Source: SHAN690 sp023262195 (GTDB lineage: Bacteria > Bacteroidota > Bacteroidia > Flavobacteriales_G > Salibacteraceae). From it: a DNA stretch of 64,000 nt. How positions within the stretch are numbered: position 1 is the stretch's first letter; each line of letters opens with the position of its first letter. Of the stretch, positions 50,309 through 58,444 are shown in pieces. Location: contig JAYQJE010000001.1 of assembly GCA_038142005.1 (NCBI GenBank), forward strand, positions 248,001 to 312,000, read 5' to 3'. The notes under the pieces are model-generated. The model worked only from the letters and a program-made list of their open reading frames with translations, was not told the origin of the DNA and did no database searches. The translations under genes were made by a program, and so were the position numbers.

Positions 50309-50713
50309 CTAATCTAAGAATCGAGCTTGAATCTCAGGCGAAGGTACCATGCATGCTTCCCTCTTCCCAAACCAGCGATATCTGTTTTTCGCTATTACAT
50401 CATAAACCCAATCGCGCAAAAAAACAGGAAGGATAATGAAACCATATGCGAGCGACCACAATCCGCCTATGGTCTTAAACACATGCAAAGCCGCACTCGA
50501 CTTTTGGATTGGCTTACCATCAACAACGAAAACAACTGAATCATACTCCGTCTCAGACTTATTGAACTTTGCCAGCATTGATTTTCCCGCTTCAGACTGC
50601 AAGGCTGCAAAGGACAAACGCCTTCGCTTGTCATTCTTTAATAAAAACTGCACAAATCCATTGCAGAGATTGCATACACCGTCAAAGTACACCACATGGT
50701 TTTGCTTTATCAT
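50309..50713 (-). CDS. DCC-family thiol-disulfide oxidoreductase (DUF393)
   Basis: This 134-residue protein has the family-naming motif in VYFDGVCNLCNGFVQF (DxxCxxC at about 11-16), followed by a thioredoxin-like fold and SSAALHVFKTIGG. DCC proteins are predicted redox proteins of unknown substrate. It lies at the 3' end of a minus-strand group, 2 bases from the tsaB stop. Confidence 0.87.
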   Translation of the reverse strand: MIKQNHVVYFDGVCNLCNGFVQFLLKNDKRRRLSFAALQSEAGKSMLAKFNKSETEYDSVVFVVDGKPIQKSSAALHVFKTIGGLWSLAYGFIILPVFLRDWVYDVIAKNRYRWFGKREACMVPSPEIQARFLD

Positions 50714-50715
50714 AC

Positions 50716-51414
50716 CTACCTAAAACAATTTTTTGGAGTTGTTGCTTGGAAAGCCTTCAGGTAATTTGGTTCGAAGTATGCCAAATCCTCAATGTATCCT
50801 TTTGAGTATTTGTCCTCACTCAACGTGATCATTTGGCGAGCATCAGGCCAAATATCACTCATGAAATGTGCATTTGGATCATCGCATATCTCAGCGAACT
50901 TGTCTGATCCATTTCCAAAAAATATGACCTGGTGGTCTGACAACTCCGCCTCATAAGAGTTGTTCTCTAGAATGATGGGTTGAATTGATTGCAGTTGTGT
51001 CAGTTTGTGGTCGTAAAGCGCAAAGTACACCTCCATCCTTCTCGCATCCAACATGGGGCAAAGGTAAAATTGGCCCATACCCTCGGCTTTTTTCTGAACT
51101 GCTGAATCTAGACACATCACCTCCAAGGTGGAAACCGATATCAACGGAAGATTCAGGGCAAAGCACAACCCTTTGGCCAATGAAACCCCAATGCGCAGGC
51201 CAGTGTAGCTTCCTGGCCCGCCACTTACGGCAATGGCCTCCAATTGACTCTTTTTAATCTTAGCCTCAGCTATGACCTCTTCCACGAACGGAGCAAGTCG
51301 CTCTGCATGCGAATAACCATCGTTAATGGCTCGACTGGCGATTTCAAGTCCATCATGTGCCAATGAAACAGAGCAATTTGTAGTGGAGGATTCTATATTA
51401 AGAATTAATGCCAT
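50716..51414 (-). CDS. tsaB: tRNA threonylcarbamoyladenosine biosynthesis protein TsaB
   Basis: TsaB partners TsaD and TsaE in making t6A37 of tRNA. The 232-residue ASKHA-fold protein has LNIESSTTNCSVSL at the start and VSGGPGSYTGLRIGVSLAKGL (about 63-83), both diagnostic. Its ATG overlaps the stop codon of the large membrane protein gene, so the two are coupled. Confidence 0.94.
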   Translation of the reverse strand: MALILNIESSTTNCSVSLAHDGLEIASRAINDGYSHAERLAPFVEEVIAEAKIKKSQLEAIAVSGGPGSYTGLRIGVSLAKGLCFALNLPLISVSTLEVMCLDSAVQKKAEGMGQFYLCPMLDARRMEVYFALYDHKLTQLQSIQPIILENNSYEAELSDHQVIFFGNGSDKFAEICDDPNAHFMSDIWPDARQMITLSEDKYSKGYIEDLAYFEPNYLKAFQATTPKNCFR

Positions 51415-53633
51415 TATTCAGATTGGATAGCAAGATACATTTGATCGACCTCGAAGGAATGATTTTTTGATGCATTCCAAACCGAGCACTTAATTTCTTC
51501 TAAATCCACCAATTCTGAATTGGATAACAATAACTCAGCCTTGCCGAAAAACATTCCTTTTGTCCCGATTTCAGCTGTATTGATATAGATACGCTGTTCG
51601 ATGGATTCACCATTATGAATGGCTTTCAATACAAGCTGTCCATCAGGAATTTCATTTGAAATAATGCTGGCATATGCCACGACTTTACACCAATTATTTT
51701 CTAAAACATTAGAATCTATCTCAAGGTTTAGTACTGACGTAAAGCCTCCAGGTTTAATGGACTCTTGACCCTGAATATTAACTAGTTGATCGGTCACTAA
51801 TTCTTTTGCATCACTCAACCATGCAGGAGCATACGATTTGTATGTGGTCACACTCATTTCAGTGCTATACATCTGCGTATCGGCAAGTACTCGCCAACTC
51901 ACAATATCCTGAACCAAAAGAATCGAGTCGGAGACGATGCAATAGTCATTTGAAATTAAAATGGAACGGTTTTGCTCAACATTGGGCATACGGTATGTAT
52001 GAACATCACCCGATGCCGTCTTCAATTGGAACAGGATAGGTAATTTTCTATATATCAATGCTTTAATTCGATTCCAAAATGAAGAATAATGCACCTCAAT
52101 ATTGGCGCTGGCCCATACATCTGGAACAGGTTCAAGTTCCTTCCAGTCGAACATGTGCATTTTGTATTCCGCAGCCTTTACACGTGAATTTGTGGGTTTA
52201 GGACTCGCAGATTTCTTTAGTACTAAGGCACTTTTTTCAACACTATGTAGGTGGAAGGTTTGATTGAGTAAGTCTAGCGTTATTGGTATGTCAGACCAAC
52301 TTGAGCGAGCGTCTATGGAAGTAAAATGCCCTGATGCATTCGTGTGCCAAATCAAATATTCTGGAGGATTCTCTTCAAAATGATTCGCAACTTTTTGATC
52401 CAACCATGGGGTATTGGCCGCATAGGCTTGAATTACTGGTTTCATATGAGGCTTTAAATCCGATTGCCATAAATAGTGAAACCCTATTGGGATCACATCC
52501 GCTGTAGCACCTAAGTCAACCGATGAAAGAGTATAGTCTGGCATTGGTTCTACCGTCATGGTTTCGAAATAGCTCGCATAATTCTGCGGTGTAGCCTTTA
52601 TCCATGAAAAATGTTCAAATCCGTATACACTCTCATCAAAAGAGATGTACATCAAGGTCAGGCTCAGCAGTGCACCTATGGTGTAAATCACCACCTGCTT
52701 TCGGCTTTGGATCCAAACCAAGCACAAAATCCAAAAAATGACAAGCGCATCCATAATGCCTGCCGCATGGTAATGATCTAAGCGTACCACTCCGTGTTTC
52801 CAAGAGGCTAATAGAGGCAAGGCCAATATTGTAAACTGCCAAACACCATGTTTGTCTTTCAGTCTAATAACCATGTATAAGAAAACGACTAGCCCAGACA
52901 AAACCTGCCATACAACTGGGTCGTCTACAATGGTCATGGCCGCACCATTACCGATCACAAGATGATATAGCCCATACAGATATTCAAAGGAGTTCAGCAT
53001 TGTCTTTCCCCCAAATTGAAAGGTATACACGATAGCGCCAACAACAGACCAAACCACAAGGCTCAATAAGATTATATTCCATCGTTTTAGGATTGCATTT
53101 CTGACCATGACAACGGCAAAAACGAGCAAGCAATAGATGGCTAGATCGGCTTTTATGAAAGTGGCTACACCTATACACAAAGTAAAAAGCCCGGATAGTG
53201 TGAGACTTGAACTAAGTAAAAGAATAAATGCAAGCAACGTACATAGTGCGAGAAACTGAAGATAGAAAGGAACTAGAATTCCGATACCAGTTGCAACGAT
53301 CAAACCGATGGCCTCTTTCCATTTGCTAAACTCTAAACGCTTTGAAAGGCCTATAACCGAAGCAATAATGGACCATTTCACAACTAAATTTAGCACTAGC
53401 ATAAACACAGGTATCCACGCCATTGCCATGGGGTACTGAATAAATGCCAGCGGGCCATGCGGGAAAATTGTTGGAATAGTATCCCAACCTGCATTAACCG
53501 TAATTGAATTAAATAACCACTGAATATTGGCATCAGTAGCGTTACCAATCTTAGAGTTAATTATGGGTGGAGCGGTCAATGACGCAATGAGTGCCAATGG
53601 AAGCCCGCCCGCATATTTTAATCGATTGATCAA
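51414..53633 (-). CDS. Large polytopic membrane protein of unknown function
   Basis: The N-terminal half of this 739-residue protein (about 1-345) holds roughly ten hydrophobic helices. The remainder is a soluble, probably periplasmic domain with Ig-like strands. The motif FPHGPLAFIQYP near residue 57 resembles the YGPLGFL motif of some GT-C-like bacterial membrane proteins. Together with HYHAAGIMDALVIF this hints at a lipid-linked sugar transferase or related enzyme, but there is no firm match. It is translationally coupled to tsaB, which probably reflects transcription rather than function. No frame defects are seen. Confidence 0.7.
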   Translation of the reverse strand: MINRLKYAGGLPLALIASLTAPPIINSKIGNATDANIQWLFNSITVNAGWDTIPTIFPHGPLAFIQYPMAMAWIPVFMLVLNLVVKWSIIASVIGLSKRLEFSKWKEAIGLIVATGIGILVPFYLQFLALCTLLAFILLLSSSLTLSGLFTLCIGVATFIKADLAIYCLLVFAVVMVRNAILKRWNIILLSLVVWSVVGAIVYTFQFGGKTMLNSFEYLYGLYHLVIGNGAAMTIVDDPVVWQVLSGLVVFLYMVIRLKDKHGVWQFTILALPLLASWKHGVVRLDHYHAAGIMDALVIFWILCLVWIQSRKQVVIYTIGALLSLTLMYISFDESVYGFEHFSWIKATPQNYASYFETMTVEPMPDYTLSSVDLGATADVIPIGFHYLWQSDLKPHMKPVIQAYAANTPWLDQKVANHFEENPPEYLIWHTNASGHFTSIDARSSWSDIPITLDLLNQTFHLHSVEKSALVLKKSASPKPTNSRVKAAEYKMHMFDWKELEPVPDVWASANIEVHYSSFWNRIKALIYRKLPILFQLKTASGDVHTYRMPNVEQNRSILISNDYCIVSDSILLVQDIVSWRVLADTQMYSTEMSVTTYKSYAPAWLSDAKELVTDQLVNIQGQESIKPGGFTSVLNLEIDSNVLENNWCKVVAYASIISNEIPDGQLVLKAIHNGESIEQRIYINTAEIGTKGMFFGKAELLLSNSELVDLEEIKCSVWNASKNHSFEVDQMYLAIQSE

Positions 53634-53668
53634 ACCAAAGGCGAAGTAAGAACATTTTGTCCTTGACC

Positions 53669-55084
53669 TTAAAAGGAAAGCGGTTTACCGCTATAAAACT
53701 CCAAAACCATTGACTTAAAAAAGTAGTCATATTTTGCTCTAGAGTATCGGGCTTGAGCCAATTGCAAATTTGATTTCGAATTGTTGAAATCAGTGGTATT
53801 TAGTGCTCCATTTTCAAAGCGTGCCTTGGCAAAATCAAATGCCCTTTCAGCAGCTACTGTTGCTTTTTCATTCGCTACCATAGTTTCTCTCGCAGCAACA
53901 GCGTCCGCATGAGCCGTTTCAATGGCCAGTCTTAAATTTTGCTTTTCAGCATCAAGTTGCACCTCAGCTTGTGCCTTATTTATACGGCTGCGCTGCACGG
54001 AGCTATAGATGCCTCCTCGATTGAAAATAGGCACATTCAAAGACAAACCAATAAACTGGTTAAAGTTGTCACTAAGTTGTGTATTGAAAGTAACACGCTC
54101 AACCTCTGTATTAAAAGTAGGAGCGAACACAAATTCACCAGACTCTGTTGCACCAATTTGTCTTGGATCGCCCGGAGTAGCATCAACAATTTCCGTTCTC
54201 AATCCAGAATATCCTGTTCCGATAGAACCACTAAGTGAAAGCGAAGGGTAATAACCACTTTGTGATACTTTAATTTGGTTTTCCCATTGCGAAATATTCA
54301 GTTCAGCCTGCTTTATTTCGGGCATATTTTGCTCTGCTTGAACATACACACGCGGCACAGATACTAAAACTGCTTCCGAGTCATTCAATCGATCATCATT
54401 TCCTTTATTAATCTCAAATGGTTGATCCGATGGAATCATCAACAATTGCTTCAACCTGAGCTTTGCCAACTGGTATTCGTTTTTCCTTTGAGTGGTTGTG
54501 GCTTGATCTGCTGCCAACTGTGCTTCAAGGTCATACTGTACACCGATGTTGGTATTCCCTACTTCCACTAGGGTGCGAATCCTTGATAGCTGTTCTTGAG
54601 AGATGTCTTCTTGTGCCTTTGCCACGGTGATGAGTTCATCGCTGAGCAATACGGAAAGAAAAGCCGATGAAACTGCCAGTGCCACATCATTCTTTTGGGC
54701 TTCTACACCATAGATCACGCTTTGTAGATTGGCCTCTTGTGCCTTGATATTCTGCTCGTTTTGAAAGCCATTGAACAAAACAATGCTAGAATTCAAACCG
54801 AATGAATTACTCTGAACTCGAGTATTGGCAAACTGATTGGTAAAAGGATCGATTCGTTGACCCCAGTTATAATTGTGTGATGCAAAGCCGTTGAGGTTAG
54901 GTAGCCGATCTTGTTTTGCATTAGAAAGTTCATTCTCGCTGGATTCAATTCCCAATTTGGCTTGTTTGATTTGCAGGTTATTTTTCCACGCAATATCAAT
55001 GCACTGCTCAAGCGTATATGTGCTTTGCGCAGAGCCAATCAACGAAAAAAACAAGAGCGTGAAGCCCAATGCGAAGTACTTCAT
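53669..55084 (-). CDS. TolC-family outer-membrane efflux protein
   Basis: TolC proteins form trimeric outer-membrane channels for tripartite efflux or type I secretion. From the ATG at 55084 (chosen because it gives the signal MKYFALGFTLLFFSLIGSAQ) the protein has 471 residues. It shows paired outer-membrane efflux domains: YTLEQCIDIAWKNNLQIKQAK early, SSIVLFNGFQNEQNIKAQE, and the second repeat FIGLSLNVPIFNRGGIYSSVQ with long helices. The partner fusion protein and pump are not next to it, so the transported substrate is unknown. Confidence 0.9.
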   Translation of the reverse strand: MKYFALGFTLLFFSLIGSAQSTYTLEQCIDIAWKNNLQIKQAKLGIESSENELSNAKQDRLPNLNGFASHNYNWGQRIDPFTNQFANTRVQSNSFGLNSSIVLFNGFQNEQNIKAQEANLQSVIYGVEAQKNDVALAVSSAFLSVLLSDELITVAKAQEDISQEQLSRIRTLVEVGNTNIGVQYDLEAQLAADQATTTQRKNEYQLAKLRLKQLLMIPSDQPFEINKGNDDRLNDSEAVLVSVPRVYVQAEQNMPEIKQAELNISQWENQIKVSQSGYYPSLSLSGSIGTGYSGLRTEIVDATPGDPRQIGATESGEFVFAPTFNTEVERVTFNTQLSDNFNQFIGLSLNVPIFNRGGIYSSVQRSRINKAQAEVQLDAEKQNLRLAIETAHADAVAARETMVANEKATVAAERAFDFAKARFENGALNTTDFNNSKSNLQLAQARYSRAKYDYFFKSMVLEFYSGKPLSF

Positions 55085-55089
55085 AAGAT

Positions 55090-55097
55090 CAAATGTA
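55090..55097 (-). promoter_or_regulatory. Putative -7 element just upstream of the TolC-like gene
   Basis: TACATTTG on the minus strand fits TAnnTTTG. A TTG lies at 55121-55123, 23 bases away, as a weak -33. The start site would fall at or next to the ATG at 55084, implying a nearly leaderless transcript. If translation instead began at the upstream ATG near 55123, this motif would lie inside the gene. Confidence 0.35.
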
Positions 55098-55224
55098 ATT
55101 TGATGGTTTGAGGTAAATAACAATTTGATACGAACGGGGTTTTAGGGTGATGAACGTACTATAGCAAATTCGGAGCAAGCCATTCCCTCCACCTTTCTTG
55201 ATAAGTGATTTCTTCTTCTAAGGG

Positions 55225-55247
55225 GATAAATGTATACTACATTTATC
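55225..55247. repeat. Perfect inverted repeat at the end of a small membrane-protein gene
   Basis: GATAAATGTA and TACATTTATC form a perfect 10-bp inverted repeat around TAC, touching the stop codon of the 76-residue gene. No T-run follows on the minus strand, so it is not a standard terminator. It may be an operator or an mRNA end structure. Nothing else is seen in the gap to 55084. Confidence 0.55.
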
Positions 55248-55477
55248 TAGGACTCAGACCTATTTTGGTTGAGTTTTCTGAACATCAAAACACCAATGCC
55301 CAGAAGTAGCAAATAAGGTATCCCCATCAGATATAATATACCCGCATTTAAGCCCTCGGCAACATCACTTCCATTTTTTTGTGCGGCTTCAGTAACTGCG
55401 CCACACATGGCACATTGAGCTGATGCATCAATGGTGATGATTGATAGAACGAGTATGATAAGAAGTACCTTTTTCAT
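55247..55477 (-). CDS. Small exported or membrane protein with CxxC near the N-terminus
   Basis: From the ATG at 55477 this 76-residue protein has a cleavable-looking leader (MKKVLLIILVLSIITIDASAQ), then CAMCGAV, and a membrane helix near the C-terminus (GIPYLLLLGIGVLMF). The CxxC right after the leader could be redox active or bind metal. Its position at the end of the oxidase assembly genes suggests a link to respiratory-chain maturation. I do not recognise a named family. Confidence 0.65.
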   Translation of the reverse strand: MKKVLLIILVLSIITIDASAQCAMCGAVTEAAQKNGSDVAEGLNAGILYLMGIPYLLLLGIGVLMFRKLNQNRSES

Positions 55478-55498
55478 TTTAATCAAAGTTAAGGTTCA

Positions 55499-56035
55499 TT
55501 AATAATATGGAGAGATCATTAGATACACGATTACTCCAGAAACTGAAACATAAAACCACAATGGCCACGTGATTCGAGCAATTTTTCGATGCTTGTCAAA
55601 TCTTTGGCTTAGAGCTCGAACGAAGGTGATCAGCACAAGCGGAGTTATCACGGCAGCCAAAACAATATGGGTAAGAAGTATAACAAAGTAAACCGTACGA
55701 ATCCAACCCTCTCCACCGAAGCTAGTGCTCTCATGAGTAATATGGTATGCGACATAACTCACAAGGAAAAGGGCGCTTAAAACAATGCTGGCAGTCATCA
55801 CTCGTTCATGTGCGCGCCTTTGGCCATTTTTTATCAATACCAATCCTGCTACCAGCAAAAGACTTACAAGACCATTAATGGACGCGTTGACCGTTGGCAA
55901 AACATCCATCCAAGTGCCTGACATATCCATTTTTGGAGTTACATATATGACCCCAACTGCCAATGCCAACACTACTCCAACAATGTAGATAAGAGCATTG
56001 TAATTCTTCGCCTCTATTTGGTTTTCTGCTTCCAT
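55499..56035 (-). CDS. DUF420 (CtaM-like) oxidase-maturation membrane protein
   Basis: This 178-residue protein has about five membrane helices and conserved His residues in the membrane (VAYHITHES, LTHIVLAAVITP). The DUF420 family includes Bacillus CtaM, needed to mature cytochrome aa3/caa3 oxidase. It overlaps the Sco-like gene by 22 bases, which supports a shared role. The exact step is inferred from CtaM. Confidence 0.82.
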   Translation of the reverse strand: MEAENQIEAKNYNALIYIVGVVLALAVGVIYVTPKMDMSGTWMDVLPTVNASINGLVSLLLVAGLVLIKNGQRRAHERVMTASIVLSALFLVSYVAYHITHESTSFGGEGWIRTVYFVILLTHIVLAAVITPLVLITFVRALSQRFDKHRKIARITWPLWFYVSVSGVIVYLMISPYY

Positions 56036-56649
56036 GAAATATGTGGTTCTTGAATAATCAATTTTATAGCATCCTGAAGTTTCTTGTTGTCCTGCTGTGT
56101 TCTCAAATTAAAGTATTCTCTTACGCGATTGCTTTGATCCAAAAGCGCGATATACTCCCCAGGATTGCTTCGTGACGGGTTCATTTCGAAGACTTCATCC
56201 AAAATCGACTGATCGGCTAGATTTTGCAGACGATAAAACTGCCAATTGTCGCCAGTGTAGATGCGCTTTTTAGAAAGTGACTCCAAGTTTTGCGCTGAAA
56301 TAGAATCAACGCAGATGCTCATCAATTCCCAATCTTCCTTTCTCTCTACCTTATTCAGGTAGTTATTCAACGTAGATATGTTATCGACACACTGATTATC
56401 ACAAGGCCAGTTGAAAGCGTGAATTATGCGCACTTTCTGCGGCAGCTCATCACCTGACAGCTTATTGTCAGACATACCCATGAGGTCGGGCAATTTCACT
56501 GAAGCATAGAGCGTGTCACCGTTATCATCAACACCGATGATTGAGCCATAGAAACCAAGACGCGTGGTGTTGTGCTCTCCCAACGAGAAGAGCATATATA
56601 CTACGGATGGAACGAGCAAAATCGCTATGAGAATTACACCCTTTTTCAT
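56014..56649 (-). CDS. Sco1/SenC-like protein, possibly lacking the copper-ligand His
   Basis: From the ATG at 56649 this 211-residue protein has one N-terminal membrane anchor (about 4-22) and a thioredoxin-like domain with C83-x3-C87 (WPCDNQC), the Sco copper-binding pair. Typical Sco proteins have a third ligand His before a final strand. The equivalent place here reads NPGEYIALLD with no His, so copper delivery may be altered or the protein may work as a thiol reductase. Gene order with subunit III/IV genes and DUF420 supports a role in oxidase assembly. Confidence 0.8.
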   Translation of the reverse strand: MKKGVILIAILLVPSVVYMLFSLGEHNTTRLGFYGSIIGVDDNGDTLYASVKLPDLMGMSDNKLSGDELPQKVRIIHAFNWPCDNQCVDNISTLNNYLNKVERKEDWELMSICVDSISAQNLESLSKKRIYTGDNWQFYRLQNLADQSILDEVFEMNPSRSNPGEYIALLDQSNRVREYFNLRTQQDNKKLQDAIKLIIQEPHISWKQKTK

Positions 56650-56661
56650 ATCAATAGAAAC

Positions 56662-56691
56662 AAAAAAAGGCTCTCGATGTTTGAGAGCCTT
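56662..56691 (-). terminator. Terminator between oxidase subunit IV and the Sco-like gene
   Basis: On the minus strand AAGGCTCTC pairs with GAGAGCCTT around a 7-base loop and is followed by seven T. It should end or attenuate the ctaB-to-subunit IV transcript before the Sco-like gene starts 12 bases further on. Confidence 0.82.
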
Positions 56692-56711
56692 CAATGTTTT
56701 TAGATCTTACA

Positions 56712-57104
56712 CTAAGCCCATACCCAATCGAGGGCATCCTTCAAGTATTGTAAGAAGGTAGATTCGGTGTAAAGAATAAAGAAAAGATAAATTATGAATA
56801 TGCCATATGGTATGAGGATGGTGTATTTCAATCCTTTTCGCTCATCTCCTAAGTGCATAAACACCATTACAATGTATCCTGCTTTTATTAAGGTGAGCAC
56901 TATGAATGCAATTTTGATACTCATCCATCCAGCCCCATTCACATCGATGTGAGCTTTACCCCAGACAATACCCATTGCTACTTCCACTGCTGTAATAATT
57001 GAGAGTAAGGCAGTAACAAAGAATATTTTCTTTCTAATTTTCTTTCCTTCTTCTTCGCTGTGATGTGCGTGAAGCGAATATTCGATGATGTCGTCTCTTT
57101 CCAT
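56712..57104 (-). CDS. Cytochrome c oxidase subunit IV (prokaryotic type)
   Basis: From the ATG at 57104 this 130-residue protein carries an acidic start with YSLHAHHSEEEG and three membrane helices, including VMVFMHLGDERKGLKYTILIP, the pattern of the small prokaryotic oxidase subunit IV family. The start at MERDD is preferred over one 16 codons upstream inside the previous gene. It is the last gene before the terminator. Confidence 0.85.
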   Translation of the reverse strand: MERDDIIEYSLHAHHSEEEGKKIRKKIFFVTALLSIITAVEVAMGIVWGKAHIDVNGAGWMSIKIAFIVLTLIKAGYIVMVFMHLGDERKGLKYTILIPYGIFIIYLFFILYTESTFLQYLKDALDWVWA

Positions 57105-57115
57105 GTTTTTCTGTG

Positions 57116-57808
57116 TTATATCAAGTAGAAGAAAGTAAATACGAATACCCAAACTAGGTCAACAAAGTGCCAGTATAATCCGACCTTCTCTACCATTTCA
57201 TAGTGGCCTCTTTTCTCATACCAACCTTGATAGGCACGCAATAAAACTAGAGCGTTCAGAATTACACCACTAAATACGTGCGATCCATGAAATCCGGTAA
57301 TGAAAAAGAAAAAGTTAGCATATAACTGCGGTCCATATGGATTTCTAGCAAGTGTGGCATTGTCTGCCCAAGTACTGATATCTCCATCAGGGCCAGCGAT
57401 AAAGGTCATCCATTCCCATGCTTGAGATCCTAAGAAGATCGCTCCTCCAAGAACGGTCCAAGCCAACCATTTAATAACACCTTTTCTGTCCATTCTATGC
57501 CCAGCCTCAACGGCTAGCACCATTGTTACCGAACTCACGATAAGAATGAATGTCATCAACGCCACATATAACAATGGTAGATGAGCGTGGGTTAATGGAA
57601 AGTGGAAGAAAATTTCTTCTGTAATGGGCCAAACATCTACAAGGTGATGTCTCTGAAAGCCCAGTGCTGTAAGGAATCCACCAAATGTAAGCGCATCTGA
57701 GATGAGGAAAAACCACATCATCATCTTGCCATAACTCACACTAAATGGTGATCGACCGCCTCCCCAGAGTTCCTTTTGGTCGATTACTTGTGTTGCTTCT
57801 CCTGCCAT
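57116..57808 (-). CDS. Heme-copper oxidase subunit III (second copy)
   Basis: This 230-residue protein has the seven-helix subunit III layout: a start with GRSPFSVSYGKMMMWFFLISDALTFGGF, a central SQAWEW motif, FFFITGFHGSHVFSG and the terminal YWHFVDLVWVFVFTFFYL. Subunit III stabilises proton uptake in the terminal oxidase. It lies 41 bases after the other subunit III gene; Bacteroidota often have two. Confidence 0.92.
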   Translation of the reverse strand: MAGEATQVIDQKELWGGGRSPFSVSYGKMMMWFFLISDALTFGGFLTALGFQRHHLVDVWPITEEIFFHFPLTHAHLPLLYVALMTFILIVSSVTMVLAVEAGHRMDRKGVIKWLAWTVLGGAIFLGSQAWEWMTFIAGPDGDISTWADNATLARNPYGPQLYANFFFFITGFHGSHVFSGVILNALVLLRAYQGWYEKRGHYEMVEKVGLYWHFVDLVWVFVFTFFYLI

Positions 57809-57849
57809 GTTAGTTTAAAGGTATAGATGTTAGAAATTGGGAAGCAATG

Positions 57850-58437
57850 TTAACGAATAAACACTAAAAATAGGATGAGATATATCCAGAGAATATCCAA
57901 AAAGTGCCAGTAAATACCACAAACGGTAATACCAATGTGATCTTCAGTAGAATACATTCCCAACAATGCTTTTACTGAGGTAAAAATTAGGGCTACCAAT
58001 CCACCAATTACGTGTGCTACGTGTGCCCAAACCAAAATGTCAAAAAATGAACCTGATGCATTACTCTCTCTCCCAGTAAAATACACCCCCATGTCCACCA
58101 AATCCATGAAGCCCATATACTGCATTACAATGAATGTAATTCCTAAGCCGAGCGTTGCCAATAAAGCCATTGCAGCAGCTTTTACCTGACCTTTCTTAGC
58201 CAAGAATTGAGCAAAGAACATGGTAAAACTGCTGGCTACAATTACTCCTGTACTCACAAAAAATATTTGTGGGATATCGAAATACAGCCAATCTCCTTGT
58301 GCCTGCCTTACCACGTATGCACTAGTGAGCCCACCAAAAAACATTATGATGCCTACCAAACCGAGCCACATCATGGGCACAGCCGTTTTCTTTTTCGTTT
58401 CGAATATCTCCTCTGGTGTCGCGTATGAACTTCCCAT
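57850..58437 (-). CDS. Heme-copper oxidase subunit III (first copy)
   Basis: This 195-residue subunit III homologue is shorter than its neighbour at the N-terminus. It has KTAVPMMWLGLVGIIMFFGGLTSAYVV, LVWAHVAHVIGGLVALIF and a terminal YWHFLDILWIYLILFLVF. It probably belongs to the same oxidase complex. It starts 7 bases after the ctaB stop. Confidence 0.92.
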   Translation of the reverse strand: MGSSYATPEEIFETKKKTAVPMMWLGLVGIIMFFGGLTSAYVVRQAQGDWLYFDIPQIFFVSTGVIVASSFTMFFAQFLAKKGQVKAAAMALLATLGLGITFIVMQYMGFMDLVDMGVYFTGRESNASGSFFDILVWAHVAHVIGGLVALIFTSVKALLGMYSTEDHIGITVCGIYWHFLDILWIYLILFLVFIR

Positions 58438-58444
58438 TTTGCTT

